Assembly (NCBI GenBank): GCA_002328585.1
Contig: DCUV01000057.1
Location: forward strand, 27,015 to 91,014
DNA: 64,000 bases
Reading direction: 5' to 3'
Source: Spirochaetia bacterium UBA2205
GTDB taxonomy: Bacteria > Spirochaetota > UBA4802 > UB4802
Positions 39,579 through 49,080 of the stretch are shown here, piece after piece. A program made the position numbers and the translations under genes. Below the pieces are notes generated by a model that saw only the letters and a list, made by a program, of their open reading frames with translations, did not search any database and had not been told where the DNA came from. Position 1 is the stretch's first letter. Each line of letters begins with the position of its first letter.

Positions 39579-40778
39579 TTATTCCCATGATTTGCGATAG
39601 GATAAACGTTCTTTCAAGGTATAAAAGTCACTCCCCTTGGGAACATCACGCAATCGTGTTCTAAGAGTATCCTGATCAATCAACTCACTGAATGGTACTG
39701 CCTTCAGATCAAAATTGTCAGTTACCGAAACCATTATGCCAAACATGGTTTCATTGTAAAATTTGTATGCTCCATAACCCAGCATCGCACCTAAAACCAC
39801 ATCAAAGCTGATAGGTGGTGCCGAACGCGTTTCGTAGCCAATCTGTTTGGCAATAATTTTAACCTCCATGCCAGTTTTTTCCTGATATCGTTTCTTTATA
39901 CGCTCTGCAAGTATCTCTCCAATTTTGGCTTCTCTATACAGGACGTTTCCATGTTTATCAGTATGCTTTGGTTTATACTCATCAGGCAGCTTATCAACAA
40001 TACCTTCTGAAACAGCTATAACCCCATAGGGACGTCTGTTGTTTTCACGTGCCAGTATAACATTGGTAATTTTATCAACTAAAACTTCTAAATCAAGCAC
40101 ATCCTCTTCAATATCTTCAGCAGCAATCATCATTATTGCTTCAGCCGCTATTCCCGCTGCATAGGTAATCCAACCTGCTTTGCGCCCCATAAGCTCAACA
40201 ATAAAAAAACTATCCGTTGACTGAGCATCTGCCTTGAGATTAAGTATAGATTTTTGTGCTGTATCGATAGCCGTCCAGTAACCAAAAGTCCATGGAATAC
40301 CATAGTAATCATTATCAATTGTTTTGGGAATGTGGATAACAGGAAACCCCAAAAGGTTGAGGTAATTTGCAGTTTTTAATGTATCATCACCTCCAATCGA
40401 TATCAAAGCCCCAATTTTTAGATATTCAAATGCATCTAATATGTTGTTAAGCTTTTTTACTTTTTCAGAATCTTTAATGTCCTGAATTGTTTTTATATCT
40501 TTTCCTGGATTTGCTCGCGATGTTTTTAGATATATTCCACGCTCATTGCGGACATGAGTTATTGAATAGTCTAACTCTTCAAAATGGACACCCTTTTTGA
40601 TTTTAGGATAGTTAATATTAAAGTCCTGTAAAAATTCATACCCCCTGTAAAAGCCAATAACTGGTATACCATTATCTAAAAAGTTTAAAGCAACGGATGA
40701 TATAACGGTATTGGCACTTGGTGCAGGGCCACCAGAAAAAAGCATCCCAACCCTTTTGTAAGCAGGTCGTAATTTCAT
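39579..40778 (-). CDS. pfp: 6-phosphofructokinase, pyrophosphate-dependent signature
   Basis: A 399-residue PFK-A family enzyme. The phosphoryl-donor motif is GGDDT (residues 129-133), and the second site is PKTIDND (151-157). In ATP-dependent enzymes these are GGDGS and PGTIDND; Asp and Lys at the two variable positions mark PPi-dependent PFKs. ELMGRKAGWITYAAGIAAEA and GYETRSAPPISFD fit substrate-site regions. It would phosphorylate fructose 6-phosphate reversibly with PPi. The ATG at 40778 with GAGGA 6 nt upstream is preferred to a TTG at 40784. Residues 255-300 contain an insertion relative to short PFKs. Confidence 0.92.
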   Translation of the reverse strand: MKLRPAYKRVGMLFSGGPAPSANTVISSVALNFLDNGIPVIGFYRGYEFLQDFNINYPKIKKGVHFEELDYSITHVRNERGIYLKTSRANPGKDIKTIQDIKDSEKVKKLNNILDAFEYLKIGALISIGGDDTLKTANYLNLLGFPVIHIPKTIDNDYYGIPWTFGYWTAIDTAQKSILNLKADAQSTDSFFIVELMGRKAGWITYAAGIAAEAIMMIAAEDIEEDVLDLEVLVDKITNVILARENNRRPYGVIAVSEGIVDKLPDEYKPKHTDKHGNVLYREAKIGEILAERIKKRYQEKTGMEVKIIAKQIGYETRSAPPISFDVVLGAMLGYGAYKFYNETMFGIMVSVTDNFDLKAVPFSELIDQDTLRTRLRDVPKGSDFYTLKERLSYRKSWE

Positions 40779-40862
40779 ATACAATCCTCGTTTTTAAAAT
40801 TCTATAATAAGCAATCCCGGTTAAATAATACTTTTATATGTGTTTTATAGCAATTAAAATTT

Positions 40863-41537
40863 TTATTGTTTCAGAATAACCAGTGCATCAACAGCAACCG
40901 GTTTATTACCATTAATAATAATTGGATTGATATCAATCTCAGCTATTTCTTCATACGTATTGATAAGTTCACTTAAACCAACTAAGGCTCCGGCAAGCAT
41001 TTCCTTATCCACAGCAGGCGAACCTCTAAAGGCTCCTAATAGTTTTTTTGTCTTCAGTTCATCCATCATTTCATATGCGTCTATACTGGTTATTGGAGCA
41101 ACCCTGAACGAAACATCCTGCAATGCCTCGGTGAATACACCACCCAGCCCAAACATAACACATGGACCAAACTGTGGATCTCTAATAGAACCTAATACAA
41201 ATTCCCTGTTATCCCCATCAAGCCACTCCTGCACCAGAACACCATCAAGCGGTATACCTTTATCAGCAATTTCATCATAGGCATTGGCTACATCTTTTTT
41301 TGTCTTCAGTTTTAACTTGACCATTCCTAATTCAGTTTTATGAGTTAACGTATCAGAACATCCTTTTAAAACCACCGGAAATCCCAACTTCTGTGCATAT
41401 TCAATTGCCTCCTCTTTGCTTTTTGCCAGATAGTTCCTTGAAACAGGTATCCCTGCCATTTTCATCAATTGTTTTGAATCAAACTCAGATAATGCTTTTT
41501 GTCGTTTAGCAATAGCCTGTTCTAAAATTTCACGCAT
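40863..41537 (-). CDS. Acyl-CoA synthetase (ADP-forming) beta subunit, ATP-grasp
   Basis: A 224-residue ATP-grasp domain protein (AcdB/succinyl-CoA ligase-like). PVVLKGCSDTLTHKTELGMVKL is the nucleotide-binding start, VLVQEWLDGDNREFVLGSIRDPQFGPCVMFGLGGVFTEALQDVSFRVAPI the core, and EIAEIDINPIIIN the metal site. With the alpha subunit it converts acyl-CoA + ADP + Pi to acid + CoA + ATP. The ATG at 41537 has a strong AAGGAG site and overlaps the alpha gene by 8 nt; the longer frame upstream is a shadow of alpha. Confidence 0.92.
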   Translation of the reverse strand: MREILEQAIAKRQKALSEFDSKQLMKMAGIPVSRNYLAKSKEEAIEYAQKLGFPVVLKGCSDTLTHKTELGMVKLKLKTKKDVANAYDEIADKGIPLDGVLVQEWLDGDNREFVLGSIRDPQFGPCVMFGLGGVFTEALQDVSFRVAPITSIDAYEMMDELKTKKLLGAFRGSPAVDKEMLAGALVGLSELINTYEEIAEIDINPIIINGNKPVAVDALVILKQ

Positions 41538-42996
41538 ATACCATACTCCTTTTGGTAACGTAATTATAATAGTTATACATCTTTGCAACACACAACACAG
41601 CCTCTTCAGGCGTATCATAAATGACGCACTTAAACCTGCCACCACAATCATGAATTGTTTCATCTTCAAAAGATTTTGAAAATGATACCGTTACTATAGG
41701 CTTGTTGTAAATTGCCATTAATTCTGTTAATCTGTCAAGAAATTCCTTTTCTAATACCCTTAATGATTTCATAAAATCATCATAAATACTTTTTTCCATT
41801 TTCCCCAGATTTAAAATTGACTCTGCAGCACGCAAAGCAAAAACTTTTGCGCCAATTATTCCCAATACTATCACTACATCAAATGCATCATTAGCAACCA
41901 TCAATTCAACAGCATCTTTAAAAATCTGGAAATCAGGTTGCCCAACCAGATCAACGGGATTTCCTCTGCTCCAGAATGGAGGTAATCGTTTATCAAGCTC
42001 TTCTATAATTGATTGTGGCAACTCAGGAATTAAAAGTCCGCGTTCAACACATTCATCTGCTGTTATCACTCCCCAGCCACCACCCAATGTAACAATACCA
42101 ATTCTATTTCCTTTCGGTAAAGGGAATGAGTCAAAAGCTGCCGAAAGGCTCAAAAGCTCTTTAGGTGATTCAGCCATGACAATTCCTGTTTGTTGCACAG
42201 CGCCTTTAAATACAGAATATGAACCAGCCAGTGCTCCTGTATGTGATGCTGCTGCTTTGCTTCCTATTTCAGTTCTCCCTGCTTTCAGCGCTATTATTGG
42301 CTTTTTTAATGAAGTATTTTTTGCAATCTCAACAAAACTCTTACCATCATCAATTCCTTCAATATACATCAGTATTACTTTTGTTTCGCTATCGCTTTTA
42401 TAATATTCAAGATAATCTTCAATCTTTAATACTGCCTCATTACCTGAACCAACAAATTTAGATATCCCAATATTCTGACTTCTTGCCCATTCCAAAATCT
42501 GGAATCCTAAATTGCCGCTTTGCGCAATAATTGATATTCCGCCAGGTTTTGGCCGGGTGATAGTTCCTGTAGCATACAATGAGCAGTGTGTATTGACAAT
42601 ACCCATAGTATTGGGTCCAACAATATGCAATCCCCGTGATTGAGCTAATGCAACAATATCATTTTCTAACATTGCCCCTTCTTTGCCAGTTTCACTAAAA
42701 CCTGATGTTATCATAACAATATTGGTTATACCCTTCTCTATGCAATCTTGTAATATGTGCATAATTGTTTTAGAAGGCGTTGTTATAAATACAAGATCTA
42801 CCGGTTCCGGAATATCCAATAATGAAGGATATGTTTTATATCCAAAAACCTCTGGAACATTAGGATTAACAGGATAAAACCTTCCATTAAATTTCCCATC
42901 TAAAATATTACCTGCAATATACGTCCCCCATTTCAATGGAACTTCAGAAGCCCCAACAACAGCAACTGAGCCTGGATTAAACAAACTTTCAATCAT
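41530..42996 (-). CDS. Acyl-CoA synthetase (ADP-forming) alpha subunit
   Basis: A 488-residue protein: CoA-binding domain (SVAVVGASEVPLKWG, FYPVNPN), a succinyl-CoA ligase-like domain with IVGPNTMGIVN and SIIAQSGNLG, and the phosphorylated histidine motif SHTGALAG near residue 253. The third domain (TLGGGWGVITADECVERG to the end) is as in Acd alpha subunits. It acts with the beta subunit in substrate-level ATP formation from acyl-CoA; acetyl-CoA is the commonest substrate but others occur. First gene of a coupled pair. Confidence 0.92.
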   Translation of the reverse strand: MIESLFNPGSVAVVGASEVPLKWGTYIAGNILDGKFNGRFYPVNPNVPEVFGYKTYPSLLDIPEPVDLVFITTPSKTIMHILQDCIEKGITNIVMITSGFSETGKEGAMLENDIVALAQSRGLHIVGPNTMGIVNTHCSLYATGTITRPKPGGISIIAQSGNLGFQILEWARSQNIGISKFVGSGNEAVLKIEDYLEYYKSDSETKVILMYIEGIDDGKSFVEIAKNTSLKKPIIALKAGRTEIGSKAAASHTGALAGSYSVFKGAVQQTGIVMAESPKELLSLSAAFDSFPLPKGNRIGIVTLGGGWGVITADECVERGLLIPELPQSIIEELDKRLPPFWSRGNPVDLVGQPDFQIFKDAVELMVANDAFDVVIVLGIIGAKVFALRAAESILNLGKMEKSIYDDFMKSLRVLEKEFLDRLTELMAIYNKPIVTVSFSKSFEDETIHDCGGRFKCVIYDTPEEAVLCVAKMYNYYNYVTKRSMVYA

Positions 42997-43085
42997 AGTT
43001 TACCTCATGGACATTAATATATAATTTGTTTACTATCAATGAATGAATATTATATTTGTATGTCAACAATTTTGTGGGAAATATT

Positions 43086-44072
43086 TCAGTAGCCTTTTCT
43101 CTTTTGCTGTGATTCCCATTTCCAGGCTGTTGCAACAATGGAATCAATATGGGTATAATGAGGTTGCCATTGCAACTGTAATTTTACTTTATTTGATGAG
43201 GCCACCAGAATTGCCGGGTCTCCCTTCCTGCGCTCTCCTTCCTGTATTTTAAAATCCCTACCCGTGACACGCCTTACTGACTCAATTACCTCTTTTACAC
43301 TAAAACCTTTACCATTGCCTAAATTAAAAACGTCACTTTGATTTGTTTCAATAAGCTTTTTCAATGCTAAAATATGTGCTTCACCCAGATCATTGACATG
43401 GATATAATCCCGTATACATGTTCCATCCGGAGTATCATAGTCGGTTCCGTAAATTGTTACAGTATATGAGTCATCAAGGACGGCACGAATTACCAGCGGT
43501 ATTAAATGTGTTTCGGGCACATGACTTTCACCAATTTGCCCGCTTTCATCAGCTCCTGCTGCATTAAAATAGCGTAAACTCATTGCATGGAATGAATCTG
43601 ATACGGTTAAATCCTTTAACACCTCTTCAATACTATATTTTGTTTTTCCATAGGGGCTTTCCGGCTTCATAGGACTTTCTTCAAGGATAGGAACAACAGC
43701 TGGATTTCCATATACAGCAGCAGATGAAGAAAATATAAATTGTTTGATGTTGGATTGCAACATTGCCTTGAACAGGGTCAGCGTTTTAGCAACATTATTT
43801 TCATAATACTTTAATGGATTTTGTACTGATTCACCAACTGCAATAAAGGACGCAAAATTCATAACGCACTGTATATCATACTTTTTTAATACAAACATCA
43901 CTTTATCAAAATCGCCAATATCACCTTCAATAAAATCAAAACTTGAAACAAAATCTTTAAATCCGCCGCTGAGATTATCATAGACAACAGGATGGAATCC
44001 ATTTTTCCTTAGTAGCCGTATAACATGACTGCCAATATACCCTGCTCCACCGGTTACTAAAATGCTTTTCAT
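43086..44072 (-). CDS. galE: UDP-glucose 4-epimerase
   Basis: A 328-residue extended short-chain dehydrogenase. NAD motif TGGAGYIGSH (residues 7-16), catalytic Ser region FSSSAAVYG and YxxxK in PYGKTKYS, plus CIRDYIHVNDLGEAHI and GNGKGFSVKEVIE, all diagnostic of GalE. It interconverts UDP-glucose and UDP-galactose for surface glycans. The ATG at 44072 follows TGGAGG. A 50-codon upstream extension reads through a dispersed repeat (LARNDE-like peptides) and is rejected. Confidence 0.94.
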   Translation of the reverse strand: MKSILVTGGAGYIGSHVIRLLRKNGFHPVVYDNLSGGFKDFVSSFDFIEGDIGDFDKVMFVLKKYDIQCVMNFASFIAVGESVQNPLKYYENNVAKTLTLFKAMLQSNIKQFIFSSSAAVYGNPAVVPILEESPMKPESPYGKTKYSIEEVLKDLTVSDSFHAMSLRYFNAAGADESGQIGESHVPETHLIPLVIRAVLDDSYTVTIYGTDYDTPDGTCIRDYIHVNDLGEAHILALKKLIETNQSDVFNLGNGKGFSVKEVIESVRRVTGRDFKIQEGERRKGDPAILVASSNKVKLQLQWQPHYTHIDSIVATAWKWESQQKRKGY

Positions 44073-44100
44073 TAAAATTCCTCCAAAATAGAATTGTGCA

Positions 44101-44345
44101 TCCCGGTCATTCTTGATTTGATCAGAAATATCTTTTGTCATTTCGTCCTTCCGGACTTGACCCGGAATTTCTTTTTTCCCTTCGTCATTCCGGGCTAAAT
44201 CCGGAATCCAGATACGTAACATTAGATTATCAATCAGCGTTCATGATGAAAAGCCCCAATTGTCATTATGAAAAAGCGTTAGCAATTGAAGAATCTATTC
44301 TTTCATAAAACGACGATATCCTTCGGCTTAGCCTCAGAATGACGA
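44101..44345. repeat. Dispersed intergenic repeat, copy C
   Basis: Two tandem hairpin-type arms (TCCGGACTTGACCCGGA and GTCATTCCGGGCTAAATCCGGAAT, the latter at about 44182-44205) are followed by a second module, GCGTTAGCAATTGAAGAATC to CCTCAGAATGACG at about 44330-44344. It is the longest copy in the window and lies in the 373-nt gap between galE and the radical SAM gene. Confidence 0.7.
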
Positions 44346-44445
44346 TAATCCTCCATTTTTACCTGTGGTTGGTGATACTGCCAAACCACGTATAACCACA
44401 AGATAGTAATGGGCAACTTCTCAAAAAACAGAATAATTATACTAT

Positions 44446-45384
44446 TTAAACCTTTTTATAAAAAATGCCTCTGTTTTGCATGACCCTTTTAATTTTACTT
44501 TGCGCTTCTAGTTCACCAAGATATTTGTTTATCTCAATAATGCGTACATTAAGAATCTGCGCAATATCATCCACCGTACATGGCCTCCGAGCTATAGTCT
44601 CTAATATTGCAGATTCAATATCATATCGATAGGCAGCATGAACTTTATCAACATGCGAAGATGGAGAAGATATAATACTAACATTGGGTAGCTGCCAGTA
44701 TTGCATGATGTATTCCAATTCGTCCATCGTTGCTGCACGAATGCTGGACAAAACACCTGGCCTATCCAGCGTATTAAGCTGTACTTCATCAGGATGTATA
44801 GTCAGTATGGCTTGTTTCAATTCATCAAGATCATTATTGTTATCATTTACTCCTGGAATAATGAAAATTTCCAGTATAAGCTTTCCTTTAAATATCTTTT
44901 TAAATTCAGTAATTCCATTAATAATAGTTTGGATATTCAGTGAAGGATGCGGCATGTTAATTTTTTTAAAGGTTTCCTGTATTGCAGCATCCAGAGACGG
45001 GATAACAACATCTGCACTTAACAGCTCTTCACGCACCTGTGGCAGATATAACAGCGTTCCATTGGTTAATACCGCTGTTTTAAATGTTCCATGTTGTTTT
45101 TTTAAAAAATCAAGTATGATGCCAATACCAGTATGCAATGTTGGTTCGCCCGATCCTGAAAAAGTAATATATTCCGGGCAGGGATTTTCTTTTAAGTAAC
45201 GCTTCAACTCATCAATGACATCGTTTATTGGTACCCATTCCTTTCGCTGTATTGTCAGTTTAGTGGTTTTACCGCATTCACAATAGATACAATTAAGCGT
45301 ACACGTTTTACGCGGGATAAGATCAACTCCCAGCGAAATTCCTAACCGCCGTGAAGGTACAGGGCCAAAAAGATAGTTATACAT
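44446..45384 (-). CDS. Radical SAM protein with C-terminal winged helix (COG0731)
   Basis: A 312-residue radical SAM enzyme. The cluster motif CTLNCIYC is C-x3-C-x2-C near residues 28-35; the preceding FGPVPSRRLGISLGVDLIPRKT is typical of COG0731 Fe-S oxidoreductases. FSGSGEPTLH is the glycine-rich SAM motif. Residues about 245-312 form a small winged-helix-like domain (ILETIARRPCTVDDIAQILNVRIIEINKYLGEL). Substrate unknown. The ATG is 1 nt after the stop of the transporter gene, so the two are translationally linked. Confidence 0.88.
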   Translation of the reverse strand: MYNYLFGPVPSRRLGISLGVDLIPRKTCTLNCIYCECGKTTKLTIQRKEWVPINDVIDELKRYLKENPCPEYITFSGSGEPTLHTGIGIILDFLKKQHGTFKTAVLTNGTLLYLPQVREELLSADVVIPSLDAAIQETFKKINMPHPSLNIQTIINGITEFKKIFKGKLILEIFIIPGVNDNNNDLDELKQAILTIHPDEVQLNTLDRPGVLSSIRAATMDELEYIMQYWQLPNVSIISSPSSHVDKVHAAYRYDIESAILETIARRPCTVDDIAQILNVRIIEINKYLGELEAQSKIKRVMQNRGIFYKKV

Positions 45385-45385
45385 A

Positions 45386-46405
45386 TTAATATCCCAATGC
45401 CATCATAACCGATCCAATAAACAATCCAATAATAAGATTAATAAACTTAATCAATATAAAATATTTCCTTGATTGTGCTAATAATGGCAACATTGCATGT
45501 CCATCCTGAACAATAGAGCTTGTAACCAGAACAGATAGCGGCACCAACCCTTTCGCAAACATCATAACAAATAAAAGATGAGGACCCGACTCAGGTATTA
45601 TTCCTACTAGTGCAGCAATAATCATTACCATCCACTTTGCATGATGAATTGAAGCATCCAGATGTAAAATATTCACCAGCACGTGGATAACAAATAGTGC
45701 CGATACTGTCCATAGAAATATTCTGGGAAGATGTCGTTTAAATACATGTTCCCATAAATGCTCCTGTAAAAAATGCTCGGGAACTATCGCCACTATAATC
45801 ATTGCAATCACTACTATTATCGGTACAGCAACCTTTACAAAACCTTCTTCTTCATGGAATACACCGGTTACTATCATAAAAAAAATTATAACCAATACTG
45901 ACATCAACGAAGCTCTTGACAATGATAGGTTTTTCCATAATGCAGCAATGTTGTGCAACGTATAAGAAGAAAAAGATACTTCATTATGAATAACAAGCCC
46001 GTCACAGCATTGCTCACTATTACTGTGCTTTTTAAAAAGAATATCAACGATATATCCTGCTGCTATAGCAATGATTGCAAGCCCTATATTCATCAGCAAT
46101 GCAGTTTTTGGAAATAGGGCAAACATAACAAAGGCTTCATCTCCACTGGTTGCAAGCATCGTGGCAACGATAGCACCTAATGATATTGCCCCATGCGCAT
46201 ACATGGCTGTTGCCGCAAAACCACCCAGACAACCCGGGATAATTCCCAGTATAATTGCTATGCCGTATTGCTGTAATTTTTTTGATTTTAAATTAGTAAT
46301 TTTTCCTTGAGTTACAACGTTTATATATTCAACCAGAAGCATTATAACGACAACAAACATGGTAATGAACAATGTTTCTTTTATTATATCAATTACCTGA
46401 TGCAT
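45386..46405 (-). CDS. ArsP_2-type predicted heavy-metal exporter
   Basis: A 339-residue membrane protein with about nine to ten helices and an internal repeat: LGIIPGCLGGFAATAMYAHG in the first half and VGIIPESGPHLLFVMMFAKG in the second. Each has the I-P turn of the PF11449-like permease group, sometimes named putative manganese or arsenic transporter. A cytosolic loop (about 128-142) carries CC and His residues (HSNSEQCCDGLVIH) that could bind metal. Substrate is uncertain. A GAGGAA ribosome site precedes the ATG; it is coupled to the radical SAM gene. Confidence 0.75.
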   Translation of the reverse strand: MHQVIDIIKETLFITMFVVVIMLLVEYINVVTQGKITNLKSKKLQQYGIAIILGIIPGCLGGFAATAMYAHGAISLGAIVATMLATSGDEAFVMFALFPKTALLMNIGLAIIAIAAGYIVDILFKKHSNSEQCCDGLVIHNEVSFSSYTLHNIAALWKNLSLSRASLMSVLVIIFFMIVTGVFHEEEGFVKVAVPIIVVIAMIIVAIVPEHFLQEHLWEHVFKRHLPRIFLWTVSALFVIHVLVNILHLDASIHHAKWMVMIIAALVGIIPESGPHLLFVMMFAKGLVPLSVLVTSSIVQDGHAMLPLLAQSRKYFILIKFINLIIGLFIGSVMMALGY

Positions 46406-46798
46406 ATCGTTCCTCTATGTTTCTATCGTAGTACATAGCATATCAACTTCCTCGATAATTCTGCATATGCAAAGATTCAAAAAATACCTGACCATCAACA
46501 ATTATACTTCTATAACGTGTATATAAAATCTGCATGTTTATTGTACCATAATATTGCGTATACATAAATATATTGCACCAAATAGTATTTTGCCTTGTTG
46601 TTGTTATTTTAGCAACATATTAATAACTAATACAATTTTTTGCTTTAAAATTATTGACAAAACAAATATATAACTATTTAAATTCATGAGCAATTAAGGT
46701 AATCGTGAATTTTCAATGAATTCATTATATTTTTTATGTATACCATATTTTTGTAATATTTCTTTATGTTCGATACTAATCAAAATAAAGGTAACAAC
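46406..46798. other. Divergent intergenic region
   Basis: Separates the exporter gene (minus) from a small lipoprotein gene (plus). TTGACA at 46654-46659 with TATTTA 15 bp downstream is a weak promoter for the lipoprotein gene. No gene or strong hairpin was seen. Confidence 0.4.
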
Positions 46799-47200
46799 GT
46801 GAAACTTCGAAGATTAAAACATTTTATTGCATGTCTATTTCTTTTACCAGTACTGATGCTTTCATGCTCGGATGAAGGTATTACCATAAAGTTCATGGTT
46901 TTATCAACCGTTAAAGGATTTGATGGTTACTATATTATTGACGGTGATTCTATTGGATATTTTAGTGCTACTGAAAATGCATATGATACTGCAATGTACG
47001 AGAAAGAAATAGATGATGTGGAGTATCTTGAGGTCAGCGCAACAACAAGGGAGGATGCAACATCTATTGAAATCAAGGTATACCGTGATGATAAAAAGGT
47101 TAAAAGCAGTCAGACAAACATCGAAGACCCTTTTGAACCCACAATACTTAATCTTGAATATTCAATTGGCGAAGAAGATGAAGAAGCAACCTCCAGCTAA
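46799..47200 (+). CDS. Small acidic lipoprotein, function unknown
   Basis: A 133-residue protein starting at GTG with an AAAGG ribosome site 7 nt upstream. The signal VKLRRLKHFIACLFLLPVLMLSC has a lipobox LMLSC; the mature part is about 110 residues, rich in Asp/Glu, with alternating beta strands (YYIIDGDSIGYFSA, YLEVSATTREDATSIEIKVYRDDKKV) and a very acidic tail EEDEEATSS. I do not recognise a domain; the beta pattern suggests a small Ig- or lipocalin-like sandwich. It lies 24 nt before the LeuA-domain gene, likely in one transcript. Confidence 0.7.
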   Translation: MKLRRLKHFIACLFLLPVLMLSCSDEGITIKFMVLSTVKGFDGYYIIDGDSIGYFSATENAYDTAMYEKEIDDVEYLEVSATTREDATSIEIKVYRDDKKVKSSQTNIEDPFEPTILNLEYSIGEEDEEATSS

Positions 47201-47224
47201 AATAATACATGTGCAGGATGTGCT

Positions 47225-47698
47225 ATGTTAAACTTTGAAATACATGATGCAACACGTGAACTTTCAATAGCGCGTGCATTAAAAAGATATGAACCACCAT
47301 TTAAGGTAATCGATAGTTACCGGTTAATTGATGATGGATTTAATCCTGAGGCAACCGTACAGATAGAAGCCAATGGAAGATATATCCATGAAGCTTCCAC
47401 CGGTGACGGGCCAGTAGATGCACTGGCAACCGTATTGAAAAAAGCACTTATACCACTTTTCCCCGAAATAGAAAATGTAAAGCTTATTGATTACCGCGCC
47501 AATATACTGGATGCTAAACGCGGTACAAGCAGCAATGTTGAAGTAACCATTATCTTTACTGATAGCGAACATGTGTGGAAGGTATATGCACTTTCAGAAA
47601 ATATCAATGCAGCTTCATTCAGGGTTTTGCTTGATGGATTTGAATTTGCAATCTTAAAAAAAAATAAAAAAACCATCAACAAATCTCAAGAGCTATAA
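47225..47698 (+). CDS. Free-standing LeuA/CimA-type allosteric domain
   Basis: A 157-residue protein consisting of the C-terminal regulatory (LeuA dimer) domain of 2-isopropylmalate/citramalate synthases without any catalytic barrel. FKVIDSYRLIDDGFNPEATVQIEANGRYIHEASTGDGPVDALATVLKKAL followed by LIDYRANILDAKRGTSSNVEVTIIFTD and YALSENINAASFRVLLDGFEFAILK matches the leucine/isoleucine-sensing fold, closest by eye to CimA. Possible roles are a detached regulatory subunit or an amino-acid sensor. It has its own ATG and an AGGATG ribosome site, and no synthase is adjacent. Its 3' end overlaps the convergent phosphatase gene by 23 nt. Confidence 0.8.
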   Translation: MLNFEIHDATRELSIARALKRYEPPFKVIDSYRLIDDGFNPEATVQIEANGRYIHEASTGDGPVDALATVLKKALIPLFPEIENVKLIDYRANILDAKRGTSSNVEVTIIFTDSEHVWKVYALSENINAASFRVLLDGFEFAILKKNKKTINKSQEL

Positions 47699-48830
47699 CT
47701 GCAATATCATCATCAAGGGTTTTGTTTTGAGATGTTACCACTTCAATTATTTTTTGCACTGCATCATCCAGTGCAATTTGTTTTGTTGCAATGATTTCTT
47801 TAGTGAGTATATCAAACCGTAAATCTTTTTGATTATTGACATCTATTTCAATTAGACCGTCAGTATATAAAAATAATCTATCCCCTTTTTTCAATTCAAT
47901 ATTTTTTACTAAAAGTTTGAGATTTTTCTCTATACCCAGTGGGATACCTGAACTATCCAGCATAGCAATAGCATCACCCGATAACACTATAGGATAGGGA
48001 TGCCCGCTCCGTGTATAGGTTAGCTGGAATCCACCATCTAAAAGTGGAGTTATTAATCCATACAATGCAGTAAAATAATATCCCCCAAGAATAGGAAATA
48101 ATTTTTCATTGAGCTGATGTATAAATTCATCAGGTTGGATAATTTCATTATTCCATAAATTTTCAGTAGCATATTTCAAAACCGATGAAAACAATGCGGC
48201 AGGAACACCATGACCTGTTATATCAGCCATAAATACAGCTAAATCCTGGTTAATCTTTTTTATAGTATAAAAATCGCCTCCAACAAAATCATACGGACTA
48301 TAATAGGTAACAATTTTTATTCCAGGATATTCTGGAATAGGGGTATTAATTATTGATTGCTGCACCCTTTTTGCATATTCTAAGTCCTTGCTTATAATAT
48401 CATTTCTTTTGCGCAATTCCTCTTCGCTTTTACGTAACGCTTCTTCCTGTTCTTTCTTCTCGGTAATATCTTCTTTAATAGCTACAAAATGAGTAACATT
48501 GCCATGCTCATCTGTAACCGGTGCAATGATACAATGTTCCCAGAAATAGCTTCCATTTTTTTGTTTATTATGGAAAATTCCATCCCATACCTCACCACGC
48601 AATATTGTTCCCCACATATTTTGATAAAATTCCTCTGGCTGATGACCTGATTTTAAAATACGCGGATTTTGGCCGATAGCTTCAGTAAAACTATATCCGG
48701 TAATAGATTCAAATTTTGGATTTACATATTGAATGATTCCTTCGGTATCAGTTATGACAATTGAAGCCGGGCTTTGTTCTATAGCTCGTATTAAAACTGC
48801 CTGATCAATTGCTGATAATGTTTTCTTCAT
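47676..48830 (-). CDS. PAS-domain PP2C (RsbU/SpoIIE-type) phosphatase
   Basis: A 384-residue protein: PAS/PAC domain (about 12-130, SPASIVITDTEGIIQYVNPKFESITGYS...VAIKEDITEKK), a coiled coil (130-160) and an SM-family PP2C domain (165-384). The latter has metal-site aspartates in FVGGDFY and MADITGHGVPAAL, plus LFLYTDGLIE and DDDIAVIALE. Such proteins dephosphorylate STAS-domain anti-anti-sigma factors in response to a PAS-sensed signal. The STAS protein at 19862 is a possible client (inference). No TM segment. Confidence 0.92.
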   Translation of the reverse strand: MKKTLSAIDQAVLIRAIEQSPASIVITDTEGIIQYVNPKFESITGYSFTEAIGQNPRILKSGHQPEEFYQNMWGTILRGEVWDGIFHNKQKNGSYFWEHCIIAPVTDEHGNVTHFVAIKEDITEKKEQEEALRKSEEELRKRNDIISKDLEYAKRVQQSIINTPIPEYPGIKIVTYYSPYDFVGGDFYTIKKINQDLAVFMADITGHGVPAALFSSVLKYATENLWNNEIIQPDEFIHQLNEKLFPILGGYYFTALYGLITPLLDGGFQLTYTRSGHPYPIVLSGDAIAMLDSSGIPLGIEKNLKLLVKNIELKKGDRLFLYTDGLIEIDVNNQKDLRFDILTKEIIATKQIALDDAVQKIIEVVTSQNKTLDDDIAVIALEIC

Positions 48831-49080
48831 GTATAGTTACCTTTTATTCCTTAATCACACGGCATTGCACCCTAATTCATTATACTATAAAAAATAATCT
48901 TTATGAAAAAAATTTATTAACAGTAACTATCAAACAAAAAAATACTTTTATGAATTCCTTATTACATTGGTTAACCTATTGATGAATAATACACATTCAT
49001 TGCCATATATAAACAATATTTTTCAATGTTCTGGAAGAAAATATCTTGACCCTTTTTCTATCATTCCATTTGATAGTGCC

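Noticed and set aside
44073..44222. N-terminal extension of galE
   Set aside because: The extra 50 codons translate a dispersed repeat; the ATG at 44072 has a strong ribosome site and the correct family start.
44684..45199. Plus-strand ORF of 171 codons
   Set aside because: It is antisense to the radical SAM gene, whose Cys motif and family blocks are clear.
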